Shown here in pieces: positions 1 to 8,031 of a DNA stretch of 64,000 bases (the stretch's first letter is position 1; every line of letters starts with the position of its first letter). The DNA is from Peterkaempfera sp044755465 (GTDB taxonomy: Bacteria; Actinomycetota; Actinomycetes; Streptomycetales; Streptomycetaceae). The notes below the pieces were generated by a model. That model saw only the letters and a list, made by a program, of their open reading frames with translations, was not told the DNA's origin and made no database searches. The position numbers and the translations under genes are program-made. The stretch is from the NCBI RefSeq assembly GCF_044755465.1, contig NZ_JBIVRB010000008.1:124001-188000 (forward strand). The letters run 5' to 3'.

Positions 1-371
1 CCTCTCGGTGCGGGCCTTCCACGCCCCGGCGTCGAGACCCGGAAGGGGGCCGTCCCGGGCCGGGCCCTCTCCCAGGGTTTCACCATGGCCGGGAAGTCCG
101 CACCTCGGGCGCCCTGGCGGGCGGGCCGGCGGGTCCGGCGGCGGACGGGAGTCGATCAGCCGCCGGACGCGGGGCGGGGCCCGGGCCGGGGGGGCCGGGC
201 CCCCCCCCGGGGCGGGGGGGGCCCGGGGGGGGCCCCACCCCCGGGGGGGGCGCACCCGGGTGTTCCGGCGGGGGGGGCGGGGGGGGGCGGGGTGCCCACC
301 CCCCGCGGGCGGGGGGGGGGGCCGGGCCGGGGGGCCCGGGCCCCGACCCGGTGTCCGGGGGCGACGCGTGG
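1..371. other. G/C homopolymer-rich left edge, no supportable gene
   Basis: The stretch contains no gene I can support. From about 170 to 345 it is almost pure G and C, with repeated runs of 7 to 12 identical bases, unlike anything else in the window. The open frames there are low-complexity Gly/Pro/Arg and look like chance. Such runs are typical of error-prone assembly at contig edges, although a genuine G/C-rich spacer cannot be excluded. Bases 1-90 could hold the edge of a gene, but neither strand gives a recognisable protein. Confidence 0.6.
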
Positions 372-1670
372 TCAGCCCATCACCGTGCCGGAGCTACCGC
401 TGTTGACCGGACGGCGGCGGGAGAACGCACCCAGGTCGATCGTGGAGCCGGTGTGCTTCGCCGCGTACCGGACGGGGTCGGCGTCATGGTCGGCCCCGGC
501 CTCGACCCGCTCGATGAGCGCGGTCATCAGCAGGCCGACGAGCGGGGCGTTCTTGAACTGGTTGCCGCTGGTGCCCATCGCGACGTAGAAGCCGTCCAGG
601 TCCGTGCGGTCGTAGATCGGTGTCCAGTCGTCGGCGACGTCGTACACACCGGCGACGCCGCGCGCCCGGTTGGGCACGACGAGGTCGCTCAGCCGCCGGG
701 CCGCCCGGGTGACCTGCGCCTCGAAGACCGGCGGGGTGGGGCTGGGATTCGCCGCGTCCGGGTCGTCGATCCACTGCATCGGGTCGCACTCGGGCTCGGT
801 GCCGCCGACCAGCAGGCCGCCGCCCGTCTCGCCGCGGATGTAGGTGCCGAGGTCCAGGTCGGCGATGCTGATGCCGACCGTCCCGTCCGGATGGAATCCG
901 GGAGGTGCGGGCACATACGCGACCTCCTGCCGCATCGGCCGGGTGCTGATGCTGAAGTCGCCTCCCACCCCGGCCAGTTCATTGATCCGACCGGACCAGG
1001 GACCGGCGGCGTTGACCACCGTGGCGCAGGAGAGCCGCGTGCCGTCGTCCAGCACCACAGCCGTCACCCGGCCGCCGGACGACTCGACGGCGACGACGGC
1101 ACGGCGCAGCCGGAACTCGGCGCCGTGGTGGCGCGCCGCGTTCGCGAGGTTCTGCGCGGCGAGCTGCGGGTCGCTGACGAAGCCCGCGTCCGGGGTGAAG
1201 ACCCCGCCCAGGGTGCTGGTCGCGTCCGCCCAGAACGCCTGGTCCGCAAGGCGCTTGGGCGGCCAGTACCGGCCCGTGTCGATCCCCGGGACGCGCGCGG
1301 CGAGCGTGGCGCTGTCCCACTCCTCGTACACCACGCCGACCTGGTCGAACAGCCGGAGGTACCTCGACCGGGGCGCCACGTCGGTGTCAAGCATGACCAT
1401 GCCGCTGCGCTCGAAGCGGGCCGGCTCGCCCACCTCGCAGCCCAGGTGGTCCTGCCAGGCGCGCCACAGGGCCGCCGCCTCCCACGACGCGGCGATGCCC
1501 GCGTGGGTGGAGTAGTTGAACCGGACGATGGCACTCGACGCACTGGTCGAGCCGAGCCCGACACCGCCCGCCTTGTCCACCACGGCCACGCTGCGTCCGG
1601 CCCGCGCGAGTTCCAGCGCGATCGAGGCCCCGATCACACCGGCGCCCACGACTACGACATCCGTCCCCAT
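372..1670 (-). CDS. FAD-dependent oxidoreductase, DAO / sarcosine-oxidase-like family
   Basis: This 432-residue protein starts with a Rossmann dinucleotide-binding motif, GAGVIG at residues 9-14, followed by a long helix and an acidic strand end (VAVVDK), as in FAD-binding amine oxidases. Further family signs are the STSASSAIVR region and a C-terminal GFYVAMGTSGNQFKNAP segment near the flavin. It probably oxidises an amine or N-methyl amino acid with release of peroxide; the substrate cannot be read. The start is the ATG at 1670 because AAGGAGG lies 7 bases upstream; a longer frame to 1763 lacks such a site. It is separated from the cluster by ordinary genes, so a biosynthetic role is doubtful. 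Confidence 0.85.
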   Translation of the reverse strand: MGTDVVVVGAGVIGASIALELARAGRSVAVVDKAGGVGLGSTSASSAIVRFNYSTHAGIAASWEAAALWRAWQDHLGCEVGEPARFERSGMVMLDTDVAPRSRYLRLFDQVGVVYEEWDSATLAARVPGIDTGRYWPPKRLADQAFWADATSTLGGVFTPDAGFVSDPQLAAQNLANAARHHGAEFRLRRAVVAVESSGGRVTAVVLDDGTRLSCATVVNAAGPWSGRINELAGVGGDFSISTRPMRQEVAYVPAPPGFHPDGTVGISIADLDLGTYIRGETGGGLLVGGTEPECDPMQWIDDPDAANPSPTPPVFEAQVTRAARRLSDLVVPNRARGVAGVYDVADDWTPIYDRTDLDGFYVAMGTSGNQFKNAPLVGLLMTALIERVEAGADHDADPVRYAAKHTGSTIDLGAFSRRRPVNSGSSGTVMG

Positions 1671-1926
1671 ACCAGCTTCCTCCTTGCGCGCCCCGCCGCC
1701 GCGAATGCCGGGTGGGCGTGCGCTGACATCGACTCCGGCTGCCGGGGCAGCCCGTGCACCCAAGTGTCAGTGCCGGAGTGAGCCGGGCGGTCCGGATCAC
1801 GAAACGGGGTTCGCCCCCGGGAGGTCCGGGCCGGCGGCGGTCGGCGGACGCGCCGGGCGGCAGTAGGTTCTACCCTGGTATGTCGGAGTTGTCCGATGAC
1901 GGCCCCGCGATGGCAGGGAGGCCGGC

Positions 1927-3762
1927 ATGGAGTTCGAGAACGCCGGATTCGGGCGGGTGGACTCCGTGCGCCACCTGCCGATCGCGGAGCACGGCCTGAT
2001 CGGCGATCTCCGCACGGTGGCGCTGGTGGGCACCAATGGCACCATCGACTGGTACTGCTGCCCCCGCTTCGACGCGCCCAGCGTGTTCGCCTCGATCCTG
2101 GACACCGAACGGGGCGGATCGTTCGCCTTGGCCACCGACGTGCCGGCCCGGACCCGGCAGTTCTACTTCCCGGACACCAATGTCCTGATCACCCGCTTCT
2201 TCGCCGCCGACGGGGTGGGAGAGATCCAGGACTTCATGCCGGTCACGGACGAGTCGCGGGAGGCCGGCCGGCACCGGCTGATCCGGCGGGTGATCTGCGT
2301 ACGGGGGTCGCTCCCGTTCCGGGCGCGCGTGGCACCCCGCTTCGACTACGGTGCCGCACCGCACACCGTGGACCTGCGGCACAACCAGGCGCTCTTCCGG
2401 TCCCGGTCGCTGTCGCTGGCGCTGACCGCCACCGTGACAGTCGAGCGCGACGGCCCGGACGTGTGGTCGCGCTTCAAGCTCCTCGAAGGCGAGTCCGCGG
2501 TGTTCGCCCTCGACCACCTCGACGGTGAGGTCACGCCCCGGGCCTGCCCCCGGGCCGAGGCGGAGGAGCAGTTCGAGGCCACGGTCGGGTTCTGGCGGCA
2601 CTGGCTGGCCGGCTCGCGCTACCACGGGCGGTGGCGGGAGATGGTGCACCGCTCCGCGCTGTCGCTGAAGCTGCTCACGTACGCGCCGACCGGGGCGGTC
2701 GTGGCGGCGCCGACCACCAGCCTGCCCGAGCAGATCGGCGGCGAACGCAACTGGGACTACCGATACGTATGGGTCCGCGACGCCGCCTTCTGCATCTACG
2801 CGCTGCTCAGGCTGGGGTTCACCTCCGAGGCCGAGGCGTTCATGGGCTTCCTGTTCCAGCGCTGCCTGATGCGGGGCGACGACGCCACCGGGCCGCTACA
2901 GATCATGTACGGCATCGACGGGCGCCGCGACCTGCCCGAGCGCCGGCTCCCCCAGCTGCGGGGCTACCTGGGTTCCGCGCCGGTGCGGGTGGGAAACAGC
3001 GCCGCGACCCAGCTCCAGCTGGACGTCTACGGGGCACTCATCGACTCGGTCTACCTCTACGACAAGTGGGGGCAGCCCATCAGCAGCGAGCGGTGGGACG
3101 CGGTGGCCGCCCTGGTGGACTGGCTCTGCGAGCACTGGGACCAGCCCGACGAGGGCATCTGGGAGACCCGCGGCGGGCGGCGGGACTTCCTCTACTCACG
3201 GGTGATGTGCTGGGTGGCCATCGAGCGGGCCATCCGGATGGCCAACCGGCGCGGCCTGCCCGCCGACCTCCTCCACTGGCGGGAGAACCGGGACGCCGTC
3301 TACCGGCAGATCATGCGGCGAGGCTGGTCCGCCGAACGGGGCTCCTTCGTCCAGTACCTGGACGGCACCGTCCTGGACGCCTCCCTGCTGATGATGCCGC
3401 TGGCCAAGTTCGTCTCGCCCACCGACCCCAAGTGGCTCACGACCCTGGACGCGCTCGCCACGGACCTGGTGTCCGACTCCCTGGTCTACCGCTACGACCC
3501 GGAGGCCAGCCCGGACGGGCTGCGGGGCACCGAGGGCACCTTCTCGATCTGCTCCTTCTGGTACGTCGAGGCACTCGCCCGAGCCGGGCGCCTGGAGGAG
3601 GCCAGGCTCGCCTTCGAGAAGATGCTCACCTACGCCAACCACGTCGGTCTGTACGCCGAGCAGATCGGGCCCACCGGCGAACAGCTCGGCAACTTCCCGC
3701 AGGCCTTCACCCACCTGGCGCTGATCAGCGCCGCGTTCAACCTGGACCGCGCCCTCGGCTGA
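1927..3762 (+). CDS. Glycoside hydrolase family 15 protein (glucoamylase/trehalase-like)
   Basis: At 611 residues it has the usual length of the bacterial GH15 family, with an N-terminal beta-rich domain (about 1-210) opening with the typical EHGLIGD...TNGTIDW pattern and an (alpha/alpha)6 catalytic barrel. The catalytic region shows NWDYRYVWVRDAAF at about residues 277-290 and GEQLGNFPQAFTHL near the C terminus, both typical of the family. Actinobacterial members of this architecture include trehalases and glucoamylases; no signal peptide is visible, so it is probably cytosolic. A purine-rich ribosome site (GGCAGGGAGG) precedes ATG 1927. It stands alone and converges with the MFS gene. Confidence 0.88.
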   Translation: MEFENAGFGRVDSVRHLPIAEHGLIGDLRTVALVGTNGTIDWYCCPRFDAPSVFASILDTERGGSFALATDVPARTRQFYFPDTNVLITRFFAADGVGEIQDFMPVTDESREAGRHRLIRRVICVRGSLPFRARVAPRFDYGAAPHTVDLRHNQALFRSRSLSLALTATVTVERDGPDVWSRFKLLEGESAVFALDHLDGEVTPRACPRAEAEEQFEATVGFWRHWLAGSRYHGRWREMVHRSALSLKLLTYAPTGAVVAAPTTSLPEQIGGERNWDYRYVWVRDAAFCIYALLRLGFTSEAEAFMGFLFQRCLMRGDDATGPLQIMYGIDGRRDLPERRLPQLRGYLGSAPVRVGNSAATQLQLDVYGALIDSVYLYDKWGQPISSERWDAVAALVDWLCEHWDQPDEGIWETRGGRRDFLYSRVMCWVAIERAIRMANRRGLPADLLHWRENRDAVYRQIMRRGWSAERGSFVQYLDGTVLDASLLMMPLAKFVSPTDPKWLTTLDALATDLVSDSLVYRYDPEASPDGLRGTEGTFSICSFWYVEALARAGRLEEARLAFEKMLTYANHVGLYAEQIGPTGEQLGNFPQAFTHLALISAAFNLDRALG

Positions 3763-3803
3763 CGCCGACCGGTCCGGCCGGGCGCCCGCGCGGCCACCGG
3801 GTA

Positions 3804-3825
3804 CGCCGCCGGGGGCCCGGCGGCG
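3804..3825. terminator. Hairpin between convergent genes
   Basis: A perfect 10-bp inverted repeat (CGCCGCCGGG / CCCGGCGGCG) with a 2-base centre lies in the 68-base gap between the convergent GH15 and MFS genes. No T-tract follows, as is common in high-G+C genomes. It may serve both directions. Confidence 0.5.
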
Positions 3826-3830
3826 CGTCC

Positions 3831-5171
3831 TCAGGCCGCGTGCAGTTCGGCGGCGGGCTGCGGCCGTACCGTCCCGGCCACGCCGAGGCTCGGGCGGACG
3901 GCGCCGGGTGCGTTGTCCTGGAGCGGGCTGAGCGCCGGGCGCAGCCGGAGTGCCAGCACCACGAGCAGGACCGTGGTCGCGCCCATCGCCAGCAGATAGA
4001 GCGGGGAGAGGCCGGCGCCCACCAGCAGCACGCCGGCGGCGGGGCCCAGGGCGATGGCGGTCTGCTTCACCAGTGCGAACGCGGCGTTGTAGCTGCCGAG
4101 CAGGTGGGCCGGGGCGAGATCGGCGACCATGGGCCCGAGTGTGGGGGCGAGCAGCGCCTCGCCGACGCCGAACAGCACGTACGTCGTCATCATCCCGCCC
4201 ACGGCGATCGCCGTGGAGCCGTGCAGCAGCCCGGCCAGCGCGGCGGCGGCCCAGGCGGCCAGCCAGACCGTTCCGGTGGCCACGATGGCGGTGGTCCGGC
4301 GGCGGCGGGCGGTGAAGCGGACGACGACCATCTGTAGCAGCACGATGGCGAGGGTGTTGGCGCCGAGGCCGAGGCCGAGCGTGGACGGGGAGATGCCGAC
4401 GGTGCCGGTGGCGTAGGCGGAGACGCCGGACTCGAACTGCCCGTAGCAGGCGAAGAAGATCAGCGCGGCGAGCGCGCACAGCCGGACCATGGCCCGGTCC
4501 CGCAGCAGGGTCCGCAGGTCGGAGCGGCCGCGCTCGGCCGCTCCGGCGTCCGCCGAGGCGGTGCCGGCAAAGGCGGTACCGGCCGACAGGGCCGGGTCCC
4601 GGACGGTCCCGGTGACGGCGGCGAGCGCGAGGAACATCAGCGCCTCGATCGTGAACAGCAAGGTCAGGCTGCTCGGGCGGGAGACGTCCACGATCTGGCC
4701 GCCGATCAGCGCGCCCACGCCCAGGCCGAGGTTGGCCACGGTGAACTGCACGGCAAAGGCGTGCGCCCGCCGGGCCGGTCCGGTGCAGCGGACGACCATG
4801 GTGGCCAGGGCAGGCTGGACGACGGTCGTACCCGCCCCGAAGAGGAAGGCGCCGGCCACGACCGTCCCGCCGGTGGCGGCATGGCCGAAGACCAGCGCGC
4901 CGACGGCGGCCAGCAGCGCACCGGCCGTCAGCACCGGGCGCGGTCCGTACCGGTCCAGGCCGGGGCCGGTGAACGGCAGGACGACCAGGGCGGCCAGGGC
5001 GTACACCGTGAAGACCAGCCATGCGGTCATCGAGCCCAGCCCGCGCACCTGGGCGACATACACGAACATATAGGGGATCGTGAACCCCGCGCCGAACGAG
5101 CTCAGCGCGTTCCCGACCTGCACCCGACGCAGCGCCGCCGCCGACGTCCGGCCTCTCATCCCCCGGAACAC
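3831..5171 (-). CDS. MFS transporter
   Basis: The 446-residue protein is hydrophobic throughout, with about twelve membrane spans and the MFS signature between spans 2 and 3 (GPGLDRYGPRPVL, a form of the G-D-R-x-G-R/P motif). It is probably a proton-driven exporter of small molecules in the cell membrane. It is transcribed divergently from a MarR-family gene, with an inverted repeat between them, the usual arrangement for a substrate-inducible efflux pump. The start is GTG 5171 or ATG 5159; neither has a strong ribosome site. Whether it serves the nearby cluster cannot be told. Confidence 0.88.
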   Translation of the reverse strand: MFRGMRGRTSAAALRRVQVGNALSSFGAGFTIPYMFVYVAQVRGLGSMTAWLVFTVYALAALVVLPFTGPGLDRYGPRPVLTAGALLAAVGALVFGHAATGGTVVAGAFLFGAGTTVVQPALATMVVRCTGPARRAHAFAVQFTVANLGLGVGALIGGQIVDVSRPSSLTLLFTIEALMFLALAAVTGTVRDPALSAGTAFAGTASADAGAAERGRSDLRTLLRDRAMVRLCALAALIFFACYGQFESGVSAYATGTVGISPSTLGLGLGANTLAIVLLQMVVVRFTARRRRTTAIVATGTVWLAAWAAAALAGLLHGSTAIAVGGMMTTYVLFGVGEALLAPTLGPMVADLAPAHLLGSYNAAFALVKQTAIALGPAAGVLLVGAGLSPLYLLAMGATTVLLVVLALRLRPALSPLQDNAPGAVRPSLGVAGTVRPQPAAELHAA

Positions 5172-5247
5172 CCCGGTACCGCCTTTCCCACCTGTGTGGG
5201 CCCGTCCTGAGCCCCGGCTGACTTCAACCGGAAAGATTTAACTCCTA

Positions 5248-5284
5248 AAGTCTTCTGGATGCAACTTTTGATTGTCGAAGACTT
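5248..5284. promoter_or_regulatory. Candidate MarR operator between MFS and MarR genes
   Basis: AAGTCTTC (5248-5255) and GAAGACTT (5277-5284) are perfect reverse complements in an unusually A+T-rich 130-base divergent spacer. The position directly before the MarR start suggests an autoregulatory operator that also controls the exporter. Confidence 0.45.
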
Positions 5285-5305
5285 CAGCGTGAGAGACTGT
5301 CCGGT

Positions 5306-5857
5306 ATGAGAGATCCCCAGGAGCCTCCCGAAGAACTCGCCATCAGCGAGCAAGTGGCCGTGTACCAGCGCGAGTTCCCGAATGTGGACCCGCAGGTGGA
5401 GACGATCGTCTCGACCCTGACGCGGCTGGCCCGGCGGATGTCCGTGGCGTACTCCCGGCATCTGACCGACCTCGGCGTCAGCCCCGCCGACTGGGAGGTC
5501 ATGAAGGCACTGATCGTGGCCGGCAGCCCCTATCGGCTCGGGCCGGGCGAGCTGGCCAAGCGGATCGGGCTGACCCCGGCGGCGATGACACACCGGGTGG
5601 ACCGCATGAAGGCGGCGGGGCTGGTCACCCGCAGCCGGGACGAGAGCAACCGGGTCCGGGTCAACATCGAGCTGACCGAGCTCGGCCGGGAGAAGTGGCT
5701 GGAGTCGATGCGGATGGCGGCCGTCTTCGAGGAGGCGCTGCTCCAGGACGCCGACCCGGCCGCCCGAGCCGACCTGGCCGCGGCGCTCGGGCGGATGCTG
5801 CGGCGGGTGGAGGAGCACCAGCCGGACGCGCTCGGCCGCTGCGACGACCTGGCCTGA
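5306..5857 (+). CDS. MarR-family transcriptional regulator
   Basis: The 183-residue protein has a winged helix-turn-helix core at about residues 55-145: LGVSPADWEVMKAL, the recognition region LAKRIGLTPAAMTHRVDRM, and the wing RDESNRVRVNIELTELG. MarR proteins act as dimers and usually repress an adjacent transporter until a small ligand binds. It is divergent from the MFS gene and is followed by a strong hairpin, so it forms a one-gene transcript. The N-terminal 40 residues are longer than in the minimal family and probably form part of the dimer interface. Confidence 0.9.
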   Translation: MRDPQEPPEELAISEQVAVYQREFPNVDPQVETIVSTLTRLARRMSVAYSRHLTDLGVSPADWEVMKALIVAGSPYRLGPGELAKRIGLTPAAMTHRVDRMKAAGLVTRSRDESNRVRVNIELTELGREKWLESMRMAAVFEEALLQDADPAARADLAAALGRMLRRVEEHQPDALGRCDDLA

Positions 5858-5872
5858 CGGCGCGCCGGCCGC

Positions 5873-5910
5873 GCGATGTCCGCCGAGCTCTCGCGCTCGG
5901 CGGACATCGC
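5873..5910. terminator. Strong hairpin after the MarR gene
   Basis: A perfect 16-bp stem (GCGATGTCCGCCGAGC and its reverse complement) with a 6-base loop begins 15 bases after the MarR stop codon. Confidence 0.75.
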
Positions 5911-5935
5911 GGGGCCCGGTCGGGCGGTCGGGCGG

Positions 5936-6216
5936 TCAGGCGGTCAGCTCCGCGTTGGCGCGCTCGGTGACCACGGCGAGGACGCGGCCGTGCCTCTTCC
6001 CGGTCGCCTCGGGCTGTTCTGCTCCTCGAAGTACTGGAGGCGTTCGAGTTTCCAGGAGTCCCGGCCTCGGACCTGCGCGTCACGCTCGCGGACGTCGCGC
6101 TTGCAGTCCTCTCGGAGCAGCCGCTCGCCCCGGTCGGGCAGCAGTTCCGGAGCATGACAGAGCGACCATGCCCGCCCCCGTTGCTCTCGGCACAATCGAC
6201 GATCTGCGCATCTCAT
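5936..6216 (-). pseudogene. Frameshifted remnant of a small unknown gene
   Basis: Two minus-strand frames join into one protein-like sequence. The upstream frame gives RERDAQVRGRDSWKLERLQY then FEEQNS, and a frame one base away continues as PEATGKRHGRVLAVVTERAN to a TGA at 5936-5938. Each half has protein-like composition, whereas the continuation of either frame is Arg/Pro junk. This suggests one gene broken by an indel, or a sequencing error. I do not recognise the family. The rest of the 5911-6275 gap shows nothing else. Confidence 0.3.
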
Positions 6217-6275
6217 ATCTGACGTCCATACAGGGGGATGCGCGCGGCCTCTCCGCCCGACCCGGCCGGACGGCG

Positions 6276-6611
6276 CTATCGCCCCCTGGGCGCATACATG
6301 ATCACGGCCATGCCGATGAGGCAGATGGCGGCGCCGCTGATGTCCCAGCGGTCAGGGCGGTAGCCGTCCGCGACCACACCCCAGGCCAGCGAGCCGGCGA
6401 CGAACACGCCCCCGTACGCGGCGAGGATCCGGCCGAAGTCGGCATCGGGCTGCAGGGTCGCGACGAAGCCGTAGATGCCGAGGGCGACTACGCCCAAGCC
6501 GATCCAGGCGACTCCTCTGTGTTCGCGGGTGCCTTGCCAGACCAGCCAGGCACCACCGATTTCGAAGAAGGCGGCAGCGATGAAGAGTGCGACGGAGCGG
6601 GCGACGAGCAC
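6276..6611 (-). CDS. YnfA-family (UPF0060) small membrane protein
   Basis: With the GTG start at 6611 the product is 111 residues, the usual length of the YnfA/UPF0060 family, and it has four membrane spans. Family marks are FFEIGGAWLVWQG in the first span, RILAAYGGVFVAGSL in the third and DRWDISGAAICLIGMAVIMY at the end. Members are related to small multidrug-resistance exporters, but their substrates are mostly unknown. A longer frame to 6722 would add an unrelated Pro/Arg-rich leader and overlap the next gene, so I reject it. It probably follows the small gene at 6643-6903 in one transcript. Confidence 0.8.
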   Translation of the reverse strand: MLVARSVALFIAAAFFEIGGAWLVWQGTREHRGVAWIGLGVVALGIYGFVATLQPDADFGRILAAYGGVFVAGSLAWGVVADGYRPDRWDISGAAICLIGMAVIMYAPRGR

Positions 6612-6642
6612 AGCGATCGGATCTTCCGTGTCGGGGCGGGGC

Positions 6643-6903
6643 TCAGGGAGCCGGGGCGAAGAGAGCCGCGAGCCTTGTTGCGTCTTCGGCGGGAGAGCGG
6701 ACCTCCAGGTGGACCATGCCATGGTCCAGGTGGAGCCGGAAGTCGAAGGAGGGGCTGCACCGCTGCTCCGCGACTGCCGGCTCGGTGAGGACAGCCGCCC
6801 GCTCCATGGGCACCGTGAGCCGCATCCCCTCGGGGATGGGATAGAGCTCGACGTCCACCGGTCGTCGTCCGACCGGGCTGGAGAGGAACCCTCGGTTGGC
6901 CAT
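6643..6903 (-). CDS. Small hypothetical protein
   Basis: The 86-residue frame has protein-like composition and a ribosome site (TGAGGT, about 8 bases before ATG 6903). It has no signal peptide or membrane span. The sequence alternates hydrophobic and charged residues (VDVELYPIPEGMRLTVPMER, then FDFRLHLDHGMVHLEVRSP), suggesting a beta-rich fold. I do not recognise the family. It lies 31 bases upstream of the YnfA-like gene on the same strand and may share its transcript. Confidence 0.55.
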   Translation of the reverse strand: MANRGFLSSPVGRRPVDVELYPIPEGMRLTVPMERAAVLTEPAVAEQRCSPSFDFRLHLDHGMVHLEVRSPAEDATRLAALFAPAP

Positions 6904-7150
6904 GACCGGTTACCTCACATCGGCGCGTTGTGCCCGGTATGTCGAGCCGGCTGTCCGCCGACGGCACAGGGCCGGGGATGGGCCGCTCGGCGGCGACTGC
7001 TGCCGCACAGCCTGACCGCGTCCGCTCGGCACGCTCGGCACGAGGTCAGGTGGGCGGCTGCCGCCTCGCTTCGCCGTCCGTCGCGGATCTCATGGCTCGG
7101 TCCCCGCTCGCCCGCCTGGGACGGCCGCTTTCGGCCGCGCGGCGTCGCGG

Positions 7151-7472
7151 TCAGGGGAGCGTCACCACCTGGGCGCGGCGGCCGGGCCCCGAGCCGAAGC
7201 CGATCAGCAGGGCCGGCCGCCCCGACAGCCTTCGGCCCGCAGCGATTCCAAGGCGAGCGGTATCGACGCGGCGGAGGTGTTGCCGGCCGGGACGATGTCC
7301 CGCGCCACGCGTACCTGGTCCGGCGTCACCCCGGCGGCGGCCGGCGCCACCGTCTCCAAGGTCTCGTCGGGCCGGGCGAAGTACCGGTCCACTCGTCCGA
7401 GGAGTCGAGGCGGCGGCAGACCCCGGTGATTCTCGTGTGCCGCGAGGGCTCTCCGTGTGCGTGGTCGGGCAT
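7151..7472 (-). pseudogene. Internally deleted KASIII (FabH-like) remnant
   Basis: The minus strand encodes the two ends of a beta-ketoacyl-ACP synthase III without its middle. From ATG 7472, one frame reads TRITGVCRRLDSSDEW, the family's N terminus. A second frame (7392 to about 7213) reads VRVARDIVPAGNTSAASIP, the conserved active-site Asn loop. After a further frame change it ends in GRPALLIGFGSG...QVVTLP with a stop at 7151-7153. Only about 320 bases remain of a gene normally near 1 kb, and the catalytic Cys and His regions are missing. It lies just beyond the flavin reductase gene and suggests decay at the cluster's left edge. Confidence 0.7.
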
Positions 7473-7524
7473 CGGTGCCGTCAGCCCGGGTGGGCGTCGT
7501 CGTCGCTCCGTCCGACCGGGGTGC

Positions 7525-8031
7525 CTACCCGGCGAGCGTGCGGTACCGGCTGCCGTGGAAGACCAGCGGCGGGGCCTGCGGATCGACGCCCATGACGTGC
7601 ACCCGCAGCAGGACGATGGTGTGGTCCCCGGCGCCGATCTCCCGCTCGATCGAGCAGTCGAACCAGGCGCTGGCGCCGCCGAGCAGCACGGCGTCCTCGC
7701 CGGTCCGGTGCCACTCCAGCCCGGCGAAGCGTTCGACGCCGCGGGTGGCCAACTGCCGGCTGACCCCCTCCTGGGCTCCGCTGAGCACACTGACCCCGAG
7801 GCGGGCGGCGCGGCGCAGCCGGGGCCACGTCCTCGAGGTGAGCGCGGCGCAGACGGAGACCAGCGGCGGGTCCAGTGACACCGGGATGAAGGAGGAGGCG
7901 GTCATGCCGACCGGTTCGCCGTCGACCAGCGCCGCCAGGGCCGTCACGCCGGTCGGGAAGGCCCCGAAGACCCGGCGCAGCGCGGTCGGGTCGGGGGTCT
8001 GGTCCACCAGGGCGACGGCGTCGGCGCTCAC
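7525..8031 (-). CDS. Flavin reductase (FMN-binding, two-component monooxygenase partner)
   Basis: The 168-residue product has the flavin reductase-like split-barrel fold. It opens with LRRVFGAFPTGVTALAALVDGEPVGMTASSF, continues with SLDPPLVSVC, and has the late GDHTIVLLRVH segment that binds FMN and NAD(P)H. It should supply reduced FMN to a luciferase-like monooxygenase. The start is GTG 8031, overlapping the TGA of the upstream monooxygenase (GTGA); a longer frame to 8148 would run into that gene. The overlap points to co-translation with its partner. It could also serve the second luciferase-like enzyme at 44456-45517. Confidence 0.88.
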   Translation of the reverse strand: MSADAVALVDQTPDPTALRRVFGAFPTGVTALAALVDGEPVGMTASSFIPVSLDPPLVSVCAALTSRTWPRLRRAARLGVSVLSGAQEGVSRQLATRGVERFAGLEWHRTGEDAVLLGGASAWFDCSIEREIGAGDHTIVLLRVHVMGVDPQAPPLVFHGSRYRTLAG

